DNA of 64,000 bases, taken from assembly GCA_028583685.1 (NCBI GenBank), contig JAMXIF010001119.1:3521097-3585096 (forward strand), written 5' to 3'. The notes under the pieces were generated by a model. The model was not told the DNA's origin. It searched no databases and was given only the letters and a program-made list of their open reading frames with translations. Positions 18,956-30,590 of the stretch are shown here, piece by piece (the first letter of the stretch is position 1; the number at the start of each line of letters is the position of its first letter). The translations under genes and the position numbers were made by a program. This DNA is from Petaurus breviceps papuanus (Eukaryota > Chordata > Mammalia > Diprotodontia > Petauridae).

Positions 18956-20935
18956 ACAAAGTCCAGAAGAGATAGATGATGATAGCTCTCAAAGATGGAC
19001 TGATTAAGTGAAGGTTATTTTGAGACCGGGGAAGAAATGGGCATGTTTATGGATGGTAGAGGAACTGGCAGACAGGGAGATATTGACAATAAGTGAAAAA
19101 AATGATGACAGAGGAAGCAATCTATTAGAGGAAATGGGACGGAATGGAATTGTAGATAGTGGGATTACTCTTGGTAAAGAGTAAATTCACATCTTCATTT
19201 GAGACAGGGCTAAAGGAGATATTGGCAAAAGGCATGAGTGATGTGAGGAAGAGGGGAGAAGTGGGAGATCACAGTAAAGGACCCAATTTTTTCCCTGTAA
19301 AATGTGAGATAAGATTTTCAGTTGAGAGGGTAGGAGAGGGAATCATGGGAGGTATGAGGAGGGACAAAAATGTTTGCAAGAACTGCTAAGTAAAGTGGGA
19401 TAGTAAGTTGATAAGTGAGGTGTATAAGGATTGATTAGCAGCATTGAGGGTCCAGTTGAGGCTTGTAACATAAATTCGTAGTGGTTATAGTCAGGAGAAT
19501 TACATAATTTCCTCCTTCATTCAGCAGCCATGTGCAGGAGCAAAGGTGATAAATTGTGAGAGTGATCCAAGGTTGAGGCTTAGCAGAGATTAATTGGTGA
19601 TATGATAAAGGGGCCAGGAACTCAAGAGAATCATGCAGTGTTGAGTTGAACTGGTTCACCAAAGGATCAAGATGTCGAAAAGAGGAGAGTAACTAATGCA
19701 ACGGTGATGGCCAAAAAGAGAAGTGAAAAGTTAAGGAATTGGAAATCATAGTGTGGACAAAAGAGAAGGGTGTGATAAGGGAAGGCAGAGGGTGAGATGA
19801 AAAGACAAAAGATTATGGTCAGATAAGAGGATTTTGGAATTCTTGAACATGGAGATGGTGCATTTGTGAATGAAGGTAAGATCAAGGATGGGGCCATCTT
19901 GTATGTGGCTGGGTGGGGTGGGAGGAGTAGGCCATGGGAAGTAAATAGTTAGAGGAACTCTAAGTTAGGGTGTTGGAGGGAGAGTCAGTAAGTATGAAAT
20001 CTCCTAGTATGAGGGCAGGAATTGAGGAGAGAAAAATTGCGAGCCAGGTACTTAACTCTAAGGGAGGTCTAGAGACAAAAATGAACCGGATTTTGACTGG
20101 TTGATATTGATTGGATGAATTTCAAAGGAAATGTTACTGAGTGATGGAGGCCTGGGGAAAACCTGGAAGTGACAATTAGGAACAAAGAATACTCCAACTC
20201 CCCTACCTTGACCAGTGAGCTGAGGAGAATGAGTGAAGGTACAGCCAGAAATGTTGAAAGGAAGGACAGGGAGGCTAGGTCATCAGGAGGGAGTCAGATC
20301 TCACTGAGTATTAGAAGGTGTAAGGAGTGGGGGAGGAAGGGAGATTTAGGATGAAGGCAAGTTTGTTGCTTATGGAGCAGAGGGCACAGTGGAAGGTGGG
20401 TAGCATTTGGTTGGGACTTCTGGGGGGAGGGAGGAGAGGATTGAAGGGGATGGGAAAAAGAAATTGGGTGGTCGGGGGTAGGAGATGGGGTTTGGATAAT
20501 AACCTGCGGGGGTTCAGAATCACTGCGATGTGCGGTACGACCAGGTATGAATACGTTAGAGTGAAAGGCGCCACTTTTCTTCCCAGAGGGAGCTGGTTGG
20601 TAGTCAGACAGGAAGACAATGAGGGAATGGAAATCCTCCAGTTTTCCTCTTGAGACAGGTGCAGCAGAAGGAAACCTCCATCCCCCTTCCCCCCACATCA
20701 GAGGAAAGGTTATTCCTCTCCTCACCAGAGGGTGCCCTCACTGATGACTGGAAGCAGATTGGCCTGGTGGGGGCGGAAGGAGGTAGAAGTTGCACAAGGT
20801 TCTTTGCCACCTTCCCTCAGGGGACAGACACAACAGGAGATGGAAAGCACTTGGTCAGGTGAAAAATAGTTCCTCTCCTCACCTGAGGTTGGACATCAGG
20901 CTAGAGCAGCAGGAGAGGGAAGGACATTACTCTCC
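18956..20935 (-). mobile_element. L2-clade LINE, endonuclease and linker region, inverted
   Basis: On the - strand it encodes pieces of an L2-type endonuclease: GVGVFFVPNCHFQVF, then DGAILDLTFIHKC and NSKILLSDHNLLSFHLTLCL (the SDHxLL catalytic motif, read near 19740-19900), then the linker upstream of RT (about 18960-19400). It lies head-on between sense L2 sequence on both sides. The 5' part (20350-20935) is GC-richer and not assigned. Confidence 0.65.
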
Positions 20936-20939
20936 CTCA

Positions 20940-21285
20940 GAGACCCAGCCAACTTCTAGCCCTCCCATCTCTATGCACTGGCTGTGCCACATACCTAGAA
21001 TGCATTCCCTTCTACTTTTGCAGTAATTTCTCTTCAAAATATAGCACAAGCATTATTTATTTTCTGCATGAAGCCTTTCTTAATTCCCCCAACTTCTAGG
21101 GCCCTTGTGCCCACATTAACTTGTATTTATTTTGTACTTATTTATTAACTTTCTGTTTATGCTGTATATTTTGTCTTGTCTCCCCCATTATAAGCTCCTT
21201 GTGAGATTATTCTTTGTATAACCTTAGTGCCTAGCACAAAACCTGTCACATAGTAATGATTTGTAAATACTTAAAATAATTGATT
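20940..21285 (+). mobile_element. L2 LINE 3' end
   Basis: ctatgcactggctgtgccac, ctagaatgcattcccttct, 'atgaagcctttcttaattcc' and 'cctagcacaaaacctgtcac' follow the sense L2 3' region. Confidence 0.8.
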
Positions 21286-21299
21286 GGTATAACCCCCAC

Positions 21300-21405
21300 A
21301 TTTTATTTAGTTTCCCTCATTTTATAAGTGAGGAAAATGAGGCCCAGAAGTTAATCAGCAGTGGTAGGATTTGATCTCATGACTTCTGATTCCAAATTCC
21401 ATCAC
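21300..21405 (-). mobile_element. MIR-like remnant
   Basis: ttttataagtgaggaaaatg and 'gtaggatttgatctcatgac' are the complement of the MIR core. Confidence 0.6.
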
Positions 21406-21409
21406 CTTT

Positions 21410-21580
21410 CTTTTTTTTTTTTTTTGCTTTTTGGAGGGCAATTGGGGTTAAGTGACTTGCCCAAGGTCATATGGCTGTGTGTGCGTGTGTGTGTGTTAAG
21501 TGTCTGAGGCCAGATCCAAACCCAGGTCCTCCTTACTCCAGAGACGGTGCTCTATTCACTGCGCCACCTAGCTGTCCCTT
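21410..21580 (-). mobile_element. tRNA-derived marsupial SINE (antisense)
   Basis: A poly(T) start, then aattggggttaagtgacttg and a tgcgccacctagctgtccc head. A (TG)n expansion lies in its middle near 21476-21496. Confidence 0.92.
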
Positions 21581-21659
21581 ATTTTTTCCTTGCTAGCCTC
21601 TATAAAAGTCCTCTTTCAACCCTTAGGCATGTGATTATGGGGAAAAGAATGGACTTCAT

Positions 21660-22069
21660 TGACCCGTACATACAAAAGTATTTATTGCAGCTCTTTTTGT
21701 GGTGGCAAAGAATTGGAAATTAAGAGGATGCCCATCAATTGGGGAATGGCTGAACAAGTTGTGGTATATGAATGTAAAGGAATACTATCATACTATAAGA
21801 AATGAGGTGCAGATGGATTTCACATTTACCTAGAGAGACTTACATGAACTAATGTTGATTCCATCGGTTACAATCCTTTTTTACAACCTGACTAATGTCT
21901 AATATGAAAGTATTTGCAGATCCTATACTTCATTGTATGCTGCCATGGGCGGGGAGAGGGGGGTTGGGCAGGAGGGAGAGAAAATTTGAAACTCAAGGGA
22001 TCGTGGAACTGAATCTTGTAAACTAAAAGCAAACAAATTAATAAAGAAAAAAAAGAGAAAAACCACTAC
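21660..22069 (+). mobile_element. L1 LINE 3' end, 5'-truncated, with target-site duplication
   Basis: gtatttattgcagctctttt ... atggctgaacaagttgtggt and an A-rich 3' tail. The flanks carry aaaagaatgga(c/t)ttcat at 21643-21659 and 22070-22086, a 17-bp duplication with one mismatch. Confidence 0.92.
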
Positions 22070-22255
22070 AAAAGAATGGATTTCATCCTTTGAGGCTAAG
22101 GTGGGCCCTCATCTTTGAGCAAATTGAAGAGTCCTCTAAAATTGAGGTCTAGGGTGGGTGACAGAAACTAGGGAATCGCTTTTACCTGCCCTGATGCAAG
22201 TTTTATCTTCTCTTGGAATAAAGAATAAATGTAGCCACTAGATAGGATCTAGAGG

Positions 22256-22366
22256 CAGGGGTGGGGAACCTGTGGCCTTGAGGTCACATGTGGCCCTCTA
22301 GGTCCTCAAATGTGACTCTTTGACTGAATCTGAACTTCACAGATCAAATCCCCTTAATAAAAGGAT
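22256..22366. mobile_element. hAT-type MITE, one arm only, with 8-bp target-site duplication
   Basis: The left terminus caggggtggggaacctgtgg is a hAT/Charlie-type inverted repeat and the body reads to the palindrome centre (ccccttaataaaagg). The expected right arm is absent. tctagagg occurs just before (22248-22255) and just after (22367-22374), the 8-bp size expected for hAT. Confidence 0.75.
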
Positions 22367-22984
22367 TCTAGAGGCTTCCTAAGGCAGAAAGTGCCTTAAA
22401 CTACCAATCAACAGGTTGTTTGGGACAGTTGAGGGTGACATTGCTTAGGGGATGGCCTTGCCTGAAGGGTGTGTTAGCAATCTGATATAGGGCCGTCTCT
22501 GCAGAGCTCAGAGTTCCATAAGTTCCCATTCAGCACCTCCCTTGGTTCTGAATGGGCAGGCCTTAGAATCCCCATTAATGAAGGACTTGGAAAAACTGAG
22601 TACATGTGTGCATGCACGTGTGCATGCATGTGGGGGAAGGAGGCAGGATCATGTCCTATGGAGACTCACTGGGTAAAAAAAACCAAACACTTTTTTAGAA
22701 CTCAGTGTGACAAAATAATAATTCCTGTGTCTATGGCACAATTTATCAGTGATGATCCAATTCCATCTTTGGAGTAACCACTAGTGATGGGAATGTTTTT
22801 CCCTTTTCTCTTCTTTCCTTTTTATCAAGCCTGAATTTTGCACCAAACTTCCCCACCAGTCTGCCCTTTCTTTTGTCCAGGGACCAGAAAATCATCTGGA
22901 AAAAAGCATTATCCTTTGTATCTCCATTAGTCTTCTCCTTGCTAATATATCCTGTCAACATCGGACTAAGCCACATTTACCCTA

Positions 22985-23250
22985 GTTCCTGGCATGCAGT
23001 AGATGCTTAATAAATGCTTATTAACTGACTGCATTGTCTTTGGGCTAATCCAGAGCTTCGGTTCATACCCCACATTTCCTCTCCTCGGTCAGTTACTCGA
23101 TAGTGACACTATCTTGGCATCCCTCCTTGTTCTTGTTGGCCTTTAATTTAGTTTTACACATCAGGTTTCCTGTGAAATGCGGATAAGACTAGAACCCAGG
23201 TTTCCTGCTCTCAAATCATAGTTCTTTCCATTAGGCTAACCTACTTTTGC
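22985..23250. repeat. MIR/L2 remnants
   Basis: 22985-23035 has the sense tail 'gcagtagatgcttaataaatg'. 23165-23245 has an antisense MIR-like core (aacccaggtttcctgctctc). Confidence 0.6.
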
Positions 23251-23599
23251 AATGAATAAGAAGCTCTTTGTGCATCTTATATGGCAAGTGTACCTGCAGC
23301 CTTCTTCCTATGAAGCAGAAATAGGGTAAACAGGAGCAGTGGGAATATGGGACTCATGAGAAAGAAAGGAAATTAAGGAAAACTGAAAATGATGAGTGAA
23401 ATATTAAGGCAGTAGTAGTTAGATGCAGCTGAAATCAAAGCTAAAGAACAAAGGAGACTGTGTTTGCCTGAGGAAGGTGGCAACAGCCTGAAGCAGCCAC
23501 AGGAAGTGACTGAGATGAAAAGTTGTCCAGGACATACATCATCAGGTCCATTCACTTCAATGGGAGACACATAACCTGGATTATTGTGATCAGGTTCAG

Positions 23600-25640
23600 G
23601 GCTGTCTGACTAAGGTAGAACCTCTGAAACTCAGAGTCACCTTTCAGCCCTTTGAATCATGGAGAGATGCATTTCATTTTAAATGCCAGAAGATACCTTT
23701 TTCAAAAGTTCTCTAATGCACTGGACATTTGGAAAACATAGAGTAAGTTTTAGAAATTGCTGTGATTTTGCTTGGCTTTATTAGCATGTGTTAAAAGTCA
23801 TAATTTTATCCAAACACTACCAGAACATTTATTGTTCTCAATAAAGTGCTTCAGGAAATAAATGCAACTTATTAAATTGGACATTCTTTTCTATTTCATA
23901 AATTCTGGATACAATCAGGAGAAAAAAGGAGAAACAGAAAGCAGTATTAAAAATTGTTGAGAAGCTTAGTTAAGAACTTGGGCTATATACACAAGACCAT
24001 TTTCCACTGTTGCCAGTGTCTTGCAGACTAAAAATTGCATGTGATGCAGAAAACAGTATTATCATAATAAATACATTTTTTCATGAAATTCAGAAGAGCT
24101 AGTTTGTGGTAAAGCACTTTTAATTTTCCTATTTGTATACACCCATAGGCAATATCAGTTCACATAGTTTGAGAGTGAAAATGGTATTTAGTGGACTTTT
24201 AATACTGATGTTATTCTGAAAAAATACTTTTTTTCTTTCCATGTGATGTCTGGATTGTCTTAGCATTTTATTGTTGGTCTGTTTTAATTTGATAGTAACT
24301 TTGGAGTGTTTCACATTAAAAGTTTTAATCAAGGATGTTTTTAGTGCTAGAAAAATTGCCATCAATTGAATGTGTTTTAAAATAAGGCTTTATTTCCAAG
24401 AAACTAGATTTTAAAAAAATACCCCCAGGTTTTTCCCATATTTGCATTTTGATCTCTCTGTAAAATCCAGATGTTTATTTTAATAGACTTTTTTTTCACT
24501 GATGTCCTGAAGGAATAAACATTCATTATCTCTGCATTTAAATCAGGGGATCTCTAGGTGGCCACATTCAGAGTAGGGAAAAAATGAGGTTAAATGCATT
24601 TTTTTTTTTTGGAAAATGCTCTATTTTAGCCAAACTGATAAACTCTATAAAGGAAAGTGCTGGATAGTAACAGATTAGTTTATATCCTAGTAATATTTAA
24701 CAGAATTGGGTAGTAAAATCCTAGGTTTTTTTTTTTCCTTTGACCTGACTCTTCCAGGTTTGCAAACCTGGTTTCCTTCAAGAGATCTCCTATTTGAAGG
24801 AGAGCCAGATTTCTCCCTCTAATAGTCCACTGTAACTTGCATTATGTTTTATGTAAACACTTGGGGACAAGTTAACCCACAGCTTGGAGAACATTTTAAG
24901 CTAAAAGCTATTAAAGAGATAAGATATACGTATTGTGCAGAGAGAATACATCTTCAGTCATCATGAAGATATTTTCTCTTCCTTCTCTGGATATTAAGTT
25001 CTCCATCCTTATTCATAAAAGTGCCTGACTGCACCAAACAGTTACTAAAGCCCTGATCTCTTTCATAAAAGCACATTGTTTCAATTCCTGGCTATAAAAT
25101 GCTAATTATGCTTAGCAATGCTCTTGAGAAAGACTTCTTTTTAAACTGTTTAACTCTTTACCTTGAGCCTTCTGAAATAGCTTAACTTTGGAGAAAATAA
25201 ATTCATTTCACAGTGATATATTCTGTAGGAAGTGCAAATATTAGGATGCAATGAATCATCAAACTCAGACTTGCCAGATTCCCTCCATTTTATTCTGACA
25301 GCATTTCTAAGAAATGACCTGATCTGAAATGGTCTTGCCTAATCACTGTCCAATGGCTGTCACTTACCATGCTGATCTTAAGACTTGTACACACAGGTGC
25401 AGGAGATCTGGGTCTTCAAATGTGACTGGCAAGTTCCCTAGTGAGTGCCGGCACTGGTTCTTCTCTCACAGTGCTTTGCCACAGAAGCGTCACTATCAGT
25501 AGTACCATGACATTTCCCCTTGGATATTTTCAAAAACTTAAGGAGAGTTACCCCATCCCTTTACTAAGGAAGCCTGAGAACTTAATTGGGCTGAAAAAGC
25601 CACTAGTACCTGCTAATATTGTGCGGCAGTAAGATGCTAG
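23600..25640. other. Repeat-poor AT-rich stretch downstream of ARMC8
   Basis: Unlike its surroundings, it shows no interspersed repeat I recognise. It holds several TTTATT on + (AATAAA on -), for example 24267-24272, 24390-24395 and 25289-25294. It may be a long ARMC8 3' UTR or conserved non-coding DNA. This is inference only. Confidence 0.35.
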
Positions 25641-25689
25641 CTAGCACCATTAATATTGCCTGTGATTCAGGTCATCTAGAGTCATATTT

Positions 25690-25816
25690 TCTTTCTTCCT
25701 CTCTTCCTCCCTTCCTCTTCCTTCCTTCCTTCCTTCCTTCCTTCCTTCCTTCCTTCCTTCCTTCCTTCCTTCCTTCCTTCCTTCCTTCCTTCCTTCCTTC
25801 TTTCCTTCCTTCCTTC

Positions 25817-25890
<74 letters not shown>

Positions 25891-25895
25891 CTTTT
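25690..25895. repeat. (CTTC)n/(CTTT)n microsatellite
   Basis: About 200 bp of pure polypyrimidine tetranucleotides on +. It lies beyond the ARMC8 stop on that gene's 3' side. Confidence 0.98.
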
Positions 25896-26147
25896 TAAAG
25901 GAAATATGTAAGTTAAGTTTGAGGTTCAGAAATGCATATATTTTTACTTACAAATATTCATCTGACCAAAATTCAACATAACCTTTATGGAACACTTAAC
26001 AAATTTTTGTTTTTAAAATAACATATCATTCAAACTGTATATAATTCAGTAAAGTTTTCATACAGCAAGCAATGCTTAAACCCTGGAAAATCTGTAGAAA
26101 AGAGATTTTCACACGTAAAATAAGAAAACAAAATTCTGAGGTATTCC

Positions 26148-26149
<2 letters not shown>

Positions 26150-26178
<29 letters not shown>

Positions 26179-26219
26179 GTGCGCACACACACACATACAC
26201 ACACCCACACTCACACACA
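26150..26219. repeat. (CA)n microsatellite
   Basis: Imperfect CA run with a short gtgcgc interruption, about 310 bp past the ARMC8 stop codon. Confidence 0.97.
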
Positions 26220-26526
26220 AAGTGGCTGCAGCATAGGCAAAAAATTGTAGGTCCAAAGGAAAATGACGATTGATTGTTCTAATAGAGTCCAGGTAGCTCA
26301 GGAAAAAATAAACACAATAGTCCTCTGAGTAAGTTACTACCTTGAAGAAGGTTCTCAAGATGTATCTGAGATCTATTCTACTAAATTGCTTTTGCAAAAC
26401 AGCTCCCTGCACGTGAGAGAAACTCAGTCCAAGGTGACTTGTGCAAATATAAGGAACCCAATGAGGCTATTTCCTGTTACTCCTTAAACAAAAGGGAGGG
26501 GGCCTGAAGACTCGCTGTGTCTCCCA

Positions 26527-26560
26527 TCACGCAAGATACTGTTGCAGTGCTGTCTTTGCT
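26527..26560 (-). CDS. ARMC8: ARMC8 last coding exon and stop
   Basis: Acceptor TTTCAG, then the end of the Lys codon, [10 protein letters not shown] and TGA (plus 26527-26529). It matches the human C-terminus (AKMALQQYLA) except for one residue. The 3' UTR continues to lower coordinates with an unknown end. Confidence 0.93.
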
Positions 26561-29500
26561 CTGAAATCACAAACAATGAATTAGTGAGGACTTGTGAAAT
26601 TTTCATCTAAAAACAATCAGATAAGTCATAATTTCATATTTCAAAATGCAGAAAGATAGATAATAGGCATCACTTTAAGGAGGTAATGGTGAGTACTCTT
26701 GATCAAGCCAAATTGCTGGATTTAGGGGAATTTTATCCAGTGGCAAAGTAAAATGTACATAAAAGGGAGCTCAGAACACCACATCTTTACAGAAAAATAA
26801 TATTATGGGAAAAATATAATCCCTCAAGAGAACTTTTGAGTGTCCATTTATGTTATACCTGGTTTTTCCCTACAGCTTGATTCAGGACAGGGAAATTCCT
26901 TTGAAGTAATTAAAGGAATTAAAAACAAACAAACAAACAAAAAACCCCAAAACTGGTCTCACTGATATATTATAGTTAGGACAAAAATCATATTATCTTT
27001 TCCTGACAATATGATTCACCTACATATCAAACAATTAATTCACATGGGTATTCAAGGTAATACGAGCCAAAATAATTTCAAATTTCATTAAAGCTGTCTG
27101 ATACTATTTTGTGCTAAATTATTGCTTTACTATTCAAACACTAATCCCCCACATAATCTCTTGATGATGCTAGATTTCTACAGATCATGGAATACCATAA
27201 TCACTGAAAAATCAAAATTGTGGGTCACCTAGAAGGCAACAGAGATCATAGTGGGTGTAAATAAGACTGTAGGATAGGACTGATGACATACAAAGAATGG
27301 CATGGTACATTATTATGCAATTTTAAAACCTTCATATTAAGGTACTTACTTATCACATAGGTTTGTATCTGGTGATTGGCTGAGTTTGTGTAGAATATCT
27401 ACAATGCCAATATCTCGTAATTTATCTTGCCGTTCTTGTGAACCTGGAAAATAAAACCTCAGATATTACTGAGAGCATTGTGTAGTAGAAAGATGGCTGG
27501 CCTTAGAGTTAGGAAGAGCTGGATTCAAGTCCTACTCTGAACACATGCTTATGTGTGTCTTTGAGAAAGTTGTCTAACTGCCTTGGGCACCAAACAACTT
27601 TGTGAGACTCTTAAGTTAGTTACAGAGCTACTCATACGACATCAGGGCAAAAAATTTCTTTACCAGGATTTCCCCACACTGATGATATCACAGGTTTATC
27701 CCAAAAGTTAAAAAAAAAAAGCACTGATTAACTTCTTCAAAGAAGATTTTTAAAAAGGTGAAAAATCAATGATCTCTCACAACATCTCCCTGGGCGTTGA
27801 TGAGGTCACCAAGAGAGAATATAGAGAGGAAAGAAGAGAAAGCCAGGGCAGTGCCTTGGAGTACACACACAGGTGCATGATATGGATGATAATCTCTAAC
27901 AGGTGTTGGCCTCTTCATCAGAGTCTGTAATAAAGGCGAAAAGAATGGAAGAGAGGAGTTATGTCAAGGGATTTTGTAATCAGAACCATGGAGAAGAGGG
28001 AGCTCAGGGCAAATGCCCTTATTTTCTCAGTAAATATGAGGCAAAATCCTCAGCTAAGTAAGTAGAGCAAAAAGGTGGTGTAGGAGAGGTTGACAGTAGC
28101 TACAATAAGAGGCGAAACAGAGAACCTTGGTTCTCTAAGGAAGAATACAAGGATTGTATTGATTTGATAAGCGCCCAACTGAGGCTGTATAACATAAATT
28201 TGTAACAGAACTTGTCACAACAGTTACATGACTTCCTCTAGTTTCTCTTCAGTGGTACCTGAGGAGGGTAGACAGAACGATACATAGCTGGGGTTGGGTT
28301 GGGTGCTAACAAGTCAAAGAGGCAAGGGATTGAGAAGAAGAGACAGTGTATTATTGAGATAGTTATGACTAAGATTGGGAAAGGGGAAAAATGAAGCCAG
28401 ATGATGGCCTGGGAGAATTCTGAGCAATAGAGGGACTGGAGATTGCAGTGAGGACAAAGAATCGGTTTAGGATGAGTGAGGTATAAGGAGAGATAGAATA
28501 ATAAAAAGTTAATAAATATGTGAGCTAAGTGAAAGCAAGGAAGCATTTTTCAGTTATCTGGTATCGAGGTTCTCTTTCCTTCAGTCTATTTTATGTTTAT
28601 ATTAGTGCATACAGTAGGTAAATTAACCTTCTTCAAACACCATGCCCTCCTCAAGAATCCATAGTGACTCTCTATTGCCTATATATTAAATTCAGATCAT
28701 TCATCCTCATCTTCAGAACTCTTCACTGACTGGCTCCTTCCATTTCACCAACTCCATTTTCCATCATTCTGCAACCCATTTTCTTGGCTCTGTCATGGTT
28801 ATTAATCTTTTTTTAATCTATGTATGACTTGCTTATTTATGCCTTGGTATACATCATTCTCTACAATTAGAATATTCATTGTCCTGTTGTTTGTTAATCT
28901 ATAACTTCATCTACTTCAAAGCTTATCTCCAAAATCACATCTCCTAAGAATATTCCCTTGTTATTAATCTTCTCACCTCTAATCATATCCTTATTCAATG
29001 TCTGGAGTAGTTGTGTACTCAGGTTATATGTTATTGCTTAAGTTTTCTCAAATTGCTTAAGTGTTTATTTTGAGGCCAGTACCAAATCTCATAATTCTTT
29101 ATGATACCCCCAAAGCATGTAGCTTTGCTCTGAACAAACCGGTCTTCCTGTAGCCCATCTAGCTGCATGGGCACAGGACCCATTTTTATTTCATAGTTTA
29201 AAAGGATGTCAAAGTTTTTCTAGGGAGACTGGAGCAGCGTCCAAAGCTAGAAAATCAATCAGAAAATGACTTTTCCTCTCTTTGTCTAGAAAGGATCTTG
29301 AATACCTGGTGCTTTCCAGATAAAATAACCTCACAGAAAGTTTTTGCTTCAGACTTTCCTTCTTTAAGACAGATCTTACAAATCTCTCTTACCTTCTTCT
29401 TCATTCCATATGAGGTTTGATATACAAAACATGGCAGCAAGCTGTAGTTTAACATGGGAATGACCCTAAATGACAAAAACAGAGGTATTGTACATAAAAC

Positions 29501-30557
29501 TGTACTTAAAGTAATCAAGTCCTGAGAAAACCACCAAGTTATTAGTACTTAGAGTACTCAGCACAGAAGCATCATTATAGGAATTCTATGCTGGTACCTT
29601 GTTATTATTAGATAACTATTCTTATTATCACCAACTAGTAGCTACATTATACTTGCTCTGGGTAAACTGTAGGCTGTACCTAATCAAATTCATAATGGAA
29701 ACTACTTGGAGTCATTATTGTGATTTTATGGAAAATTATGGTACCTGTGAGTTATTTATTATTCAACACTTAGTCCTCTAACATAAATTTAGATATCAAT
29801 TTTGTATTTATCTTTTCCAAATACTTATTTCATGCAGTTTGCTTGTTTTTTTTGATTCAGAGTTGGTAGGGATAGAGAACATTACGTGTCTGTACTTCTA
29901 CAAACATTAAATGTTTTAAAATGAGGTATTGTATTAGTGGTTCATTCAACCTGCACATCTTACTGAAAAGGAGGCTTTACTTCCTTAAATTGGGTCAAAC
30001 CAATACTGTTCATTTGGAAAGATACCAAAGTAAGTTATTTATATAACTACTTCTCAAAATCTTAAATCTAGGCAAGAAAAATAAAAAAACTATAAGGAAC
30101 AAATTAAAAAAAATTAACTATACAAAAGACATTAAACCTGGGCAATCACTAAATGCATTACTTTGAGAAGTTTTATTTAAATTAGCTACTACAAGCTTGA
30201 ATTTGGGGTAAAAAGAGTAGAATTTTAGTCCACTTAACCTTCTGAAACATCAATTTCCTCATCAATAAAATGATGATTAAAATTACTTACTCCACCTATC
30301 TCTACGAAATTGTTGTGAGGCTCCAATGAAATAATAAAAGTAAAGCTTTTTTTAACTGTCAATTGGTATATGAACATAAGCTATTATATCTATGACTTAA
30401 AAAAATCTTTTATTTATTTATAATTTTCAACATTCATTTCCACAAGACTTTGAGTTACAAATTTTCTCCCCGCCTTTCCTCTACCCCCCATTCCAAGATA
30501 GTGAGCCTACTGAATACCCCTTTTCCCAATCTTCTCTCTCTTATATCCTCCCCCCTC

Positions 30558-30590
<33 letters not shown>

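Noticed and set aside
20294-20862. Cluster of overlapping open frames on both strands (up to 143 codons)
   Set aside because: Proline/serine or glycine-rich products from a GC-richer stretch of old L2-related DNA, with no domain, no splice context and frames open on both strands.
18956-20935. LTR or retroviral origin for the purine-rich block between L2 pieces
   Set aside because: The - strand yields L2-type endonuclease motifs (SDHNLLSFHL) and linker sequence; no LTR pair or retroviral motif is visible.
25619-25981. 120-codon + frame
   Set aside because: It is the translation of the CTTC/CTTT microsatellite.
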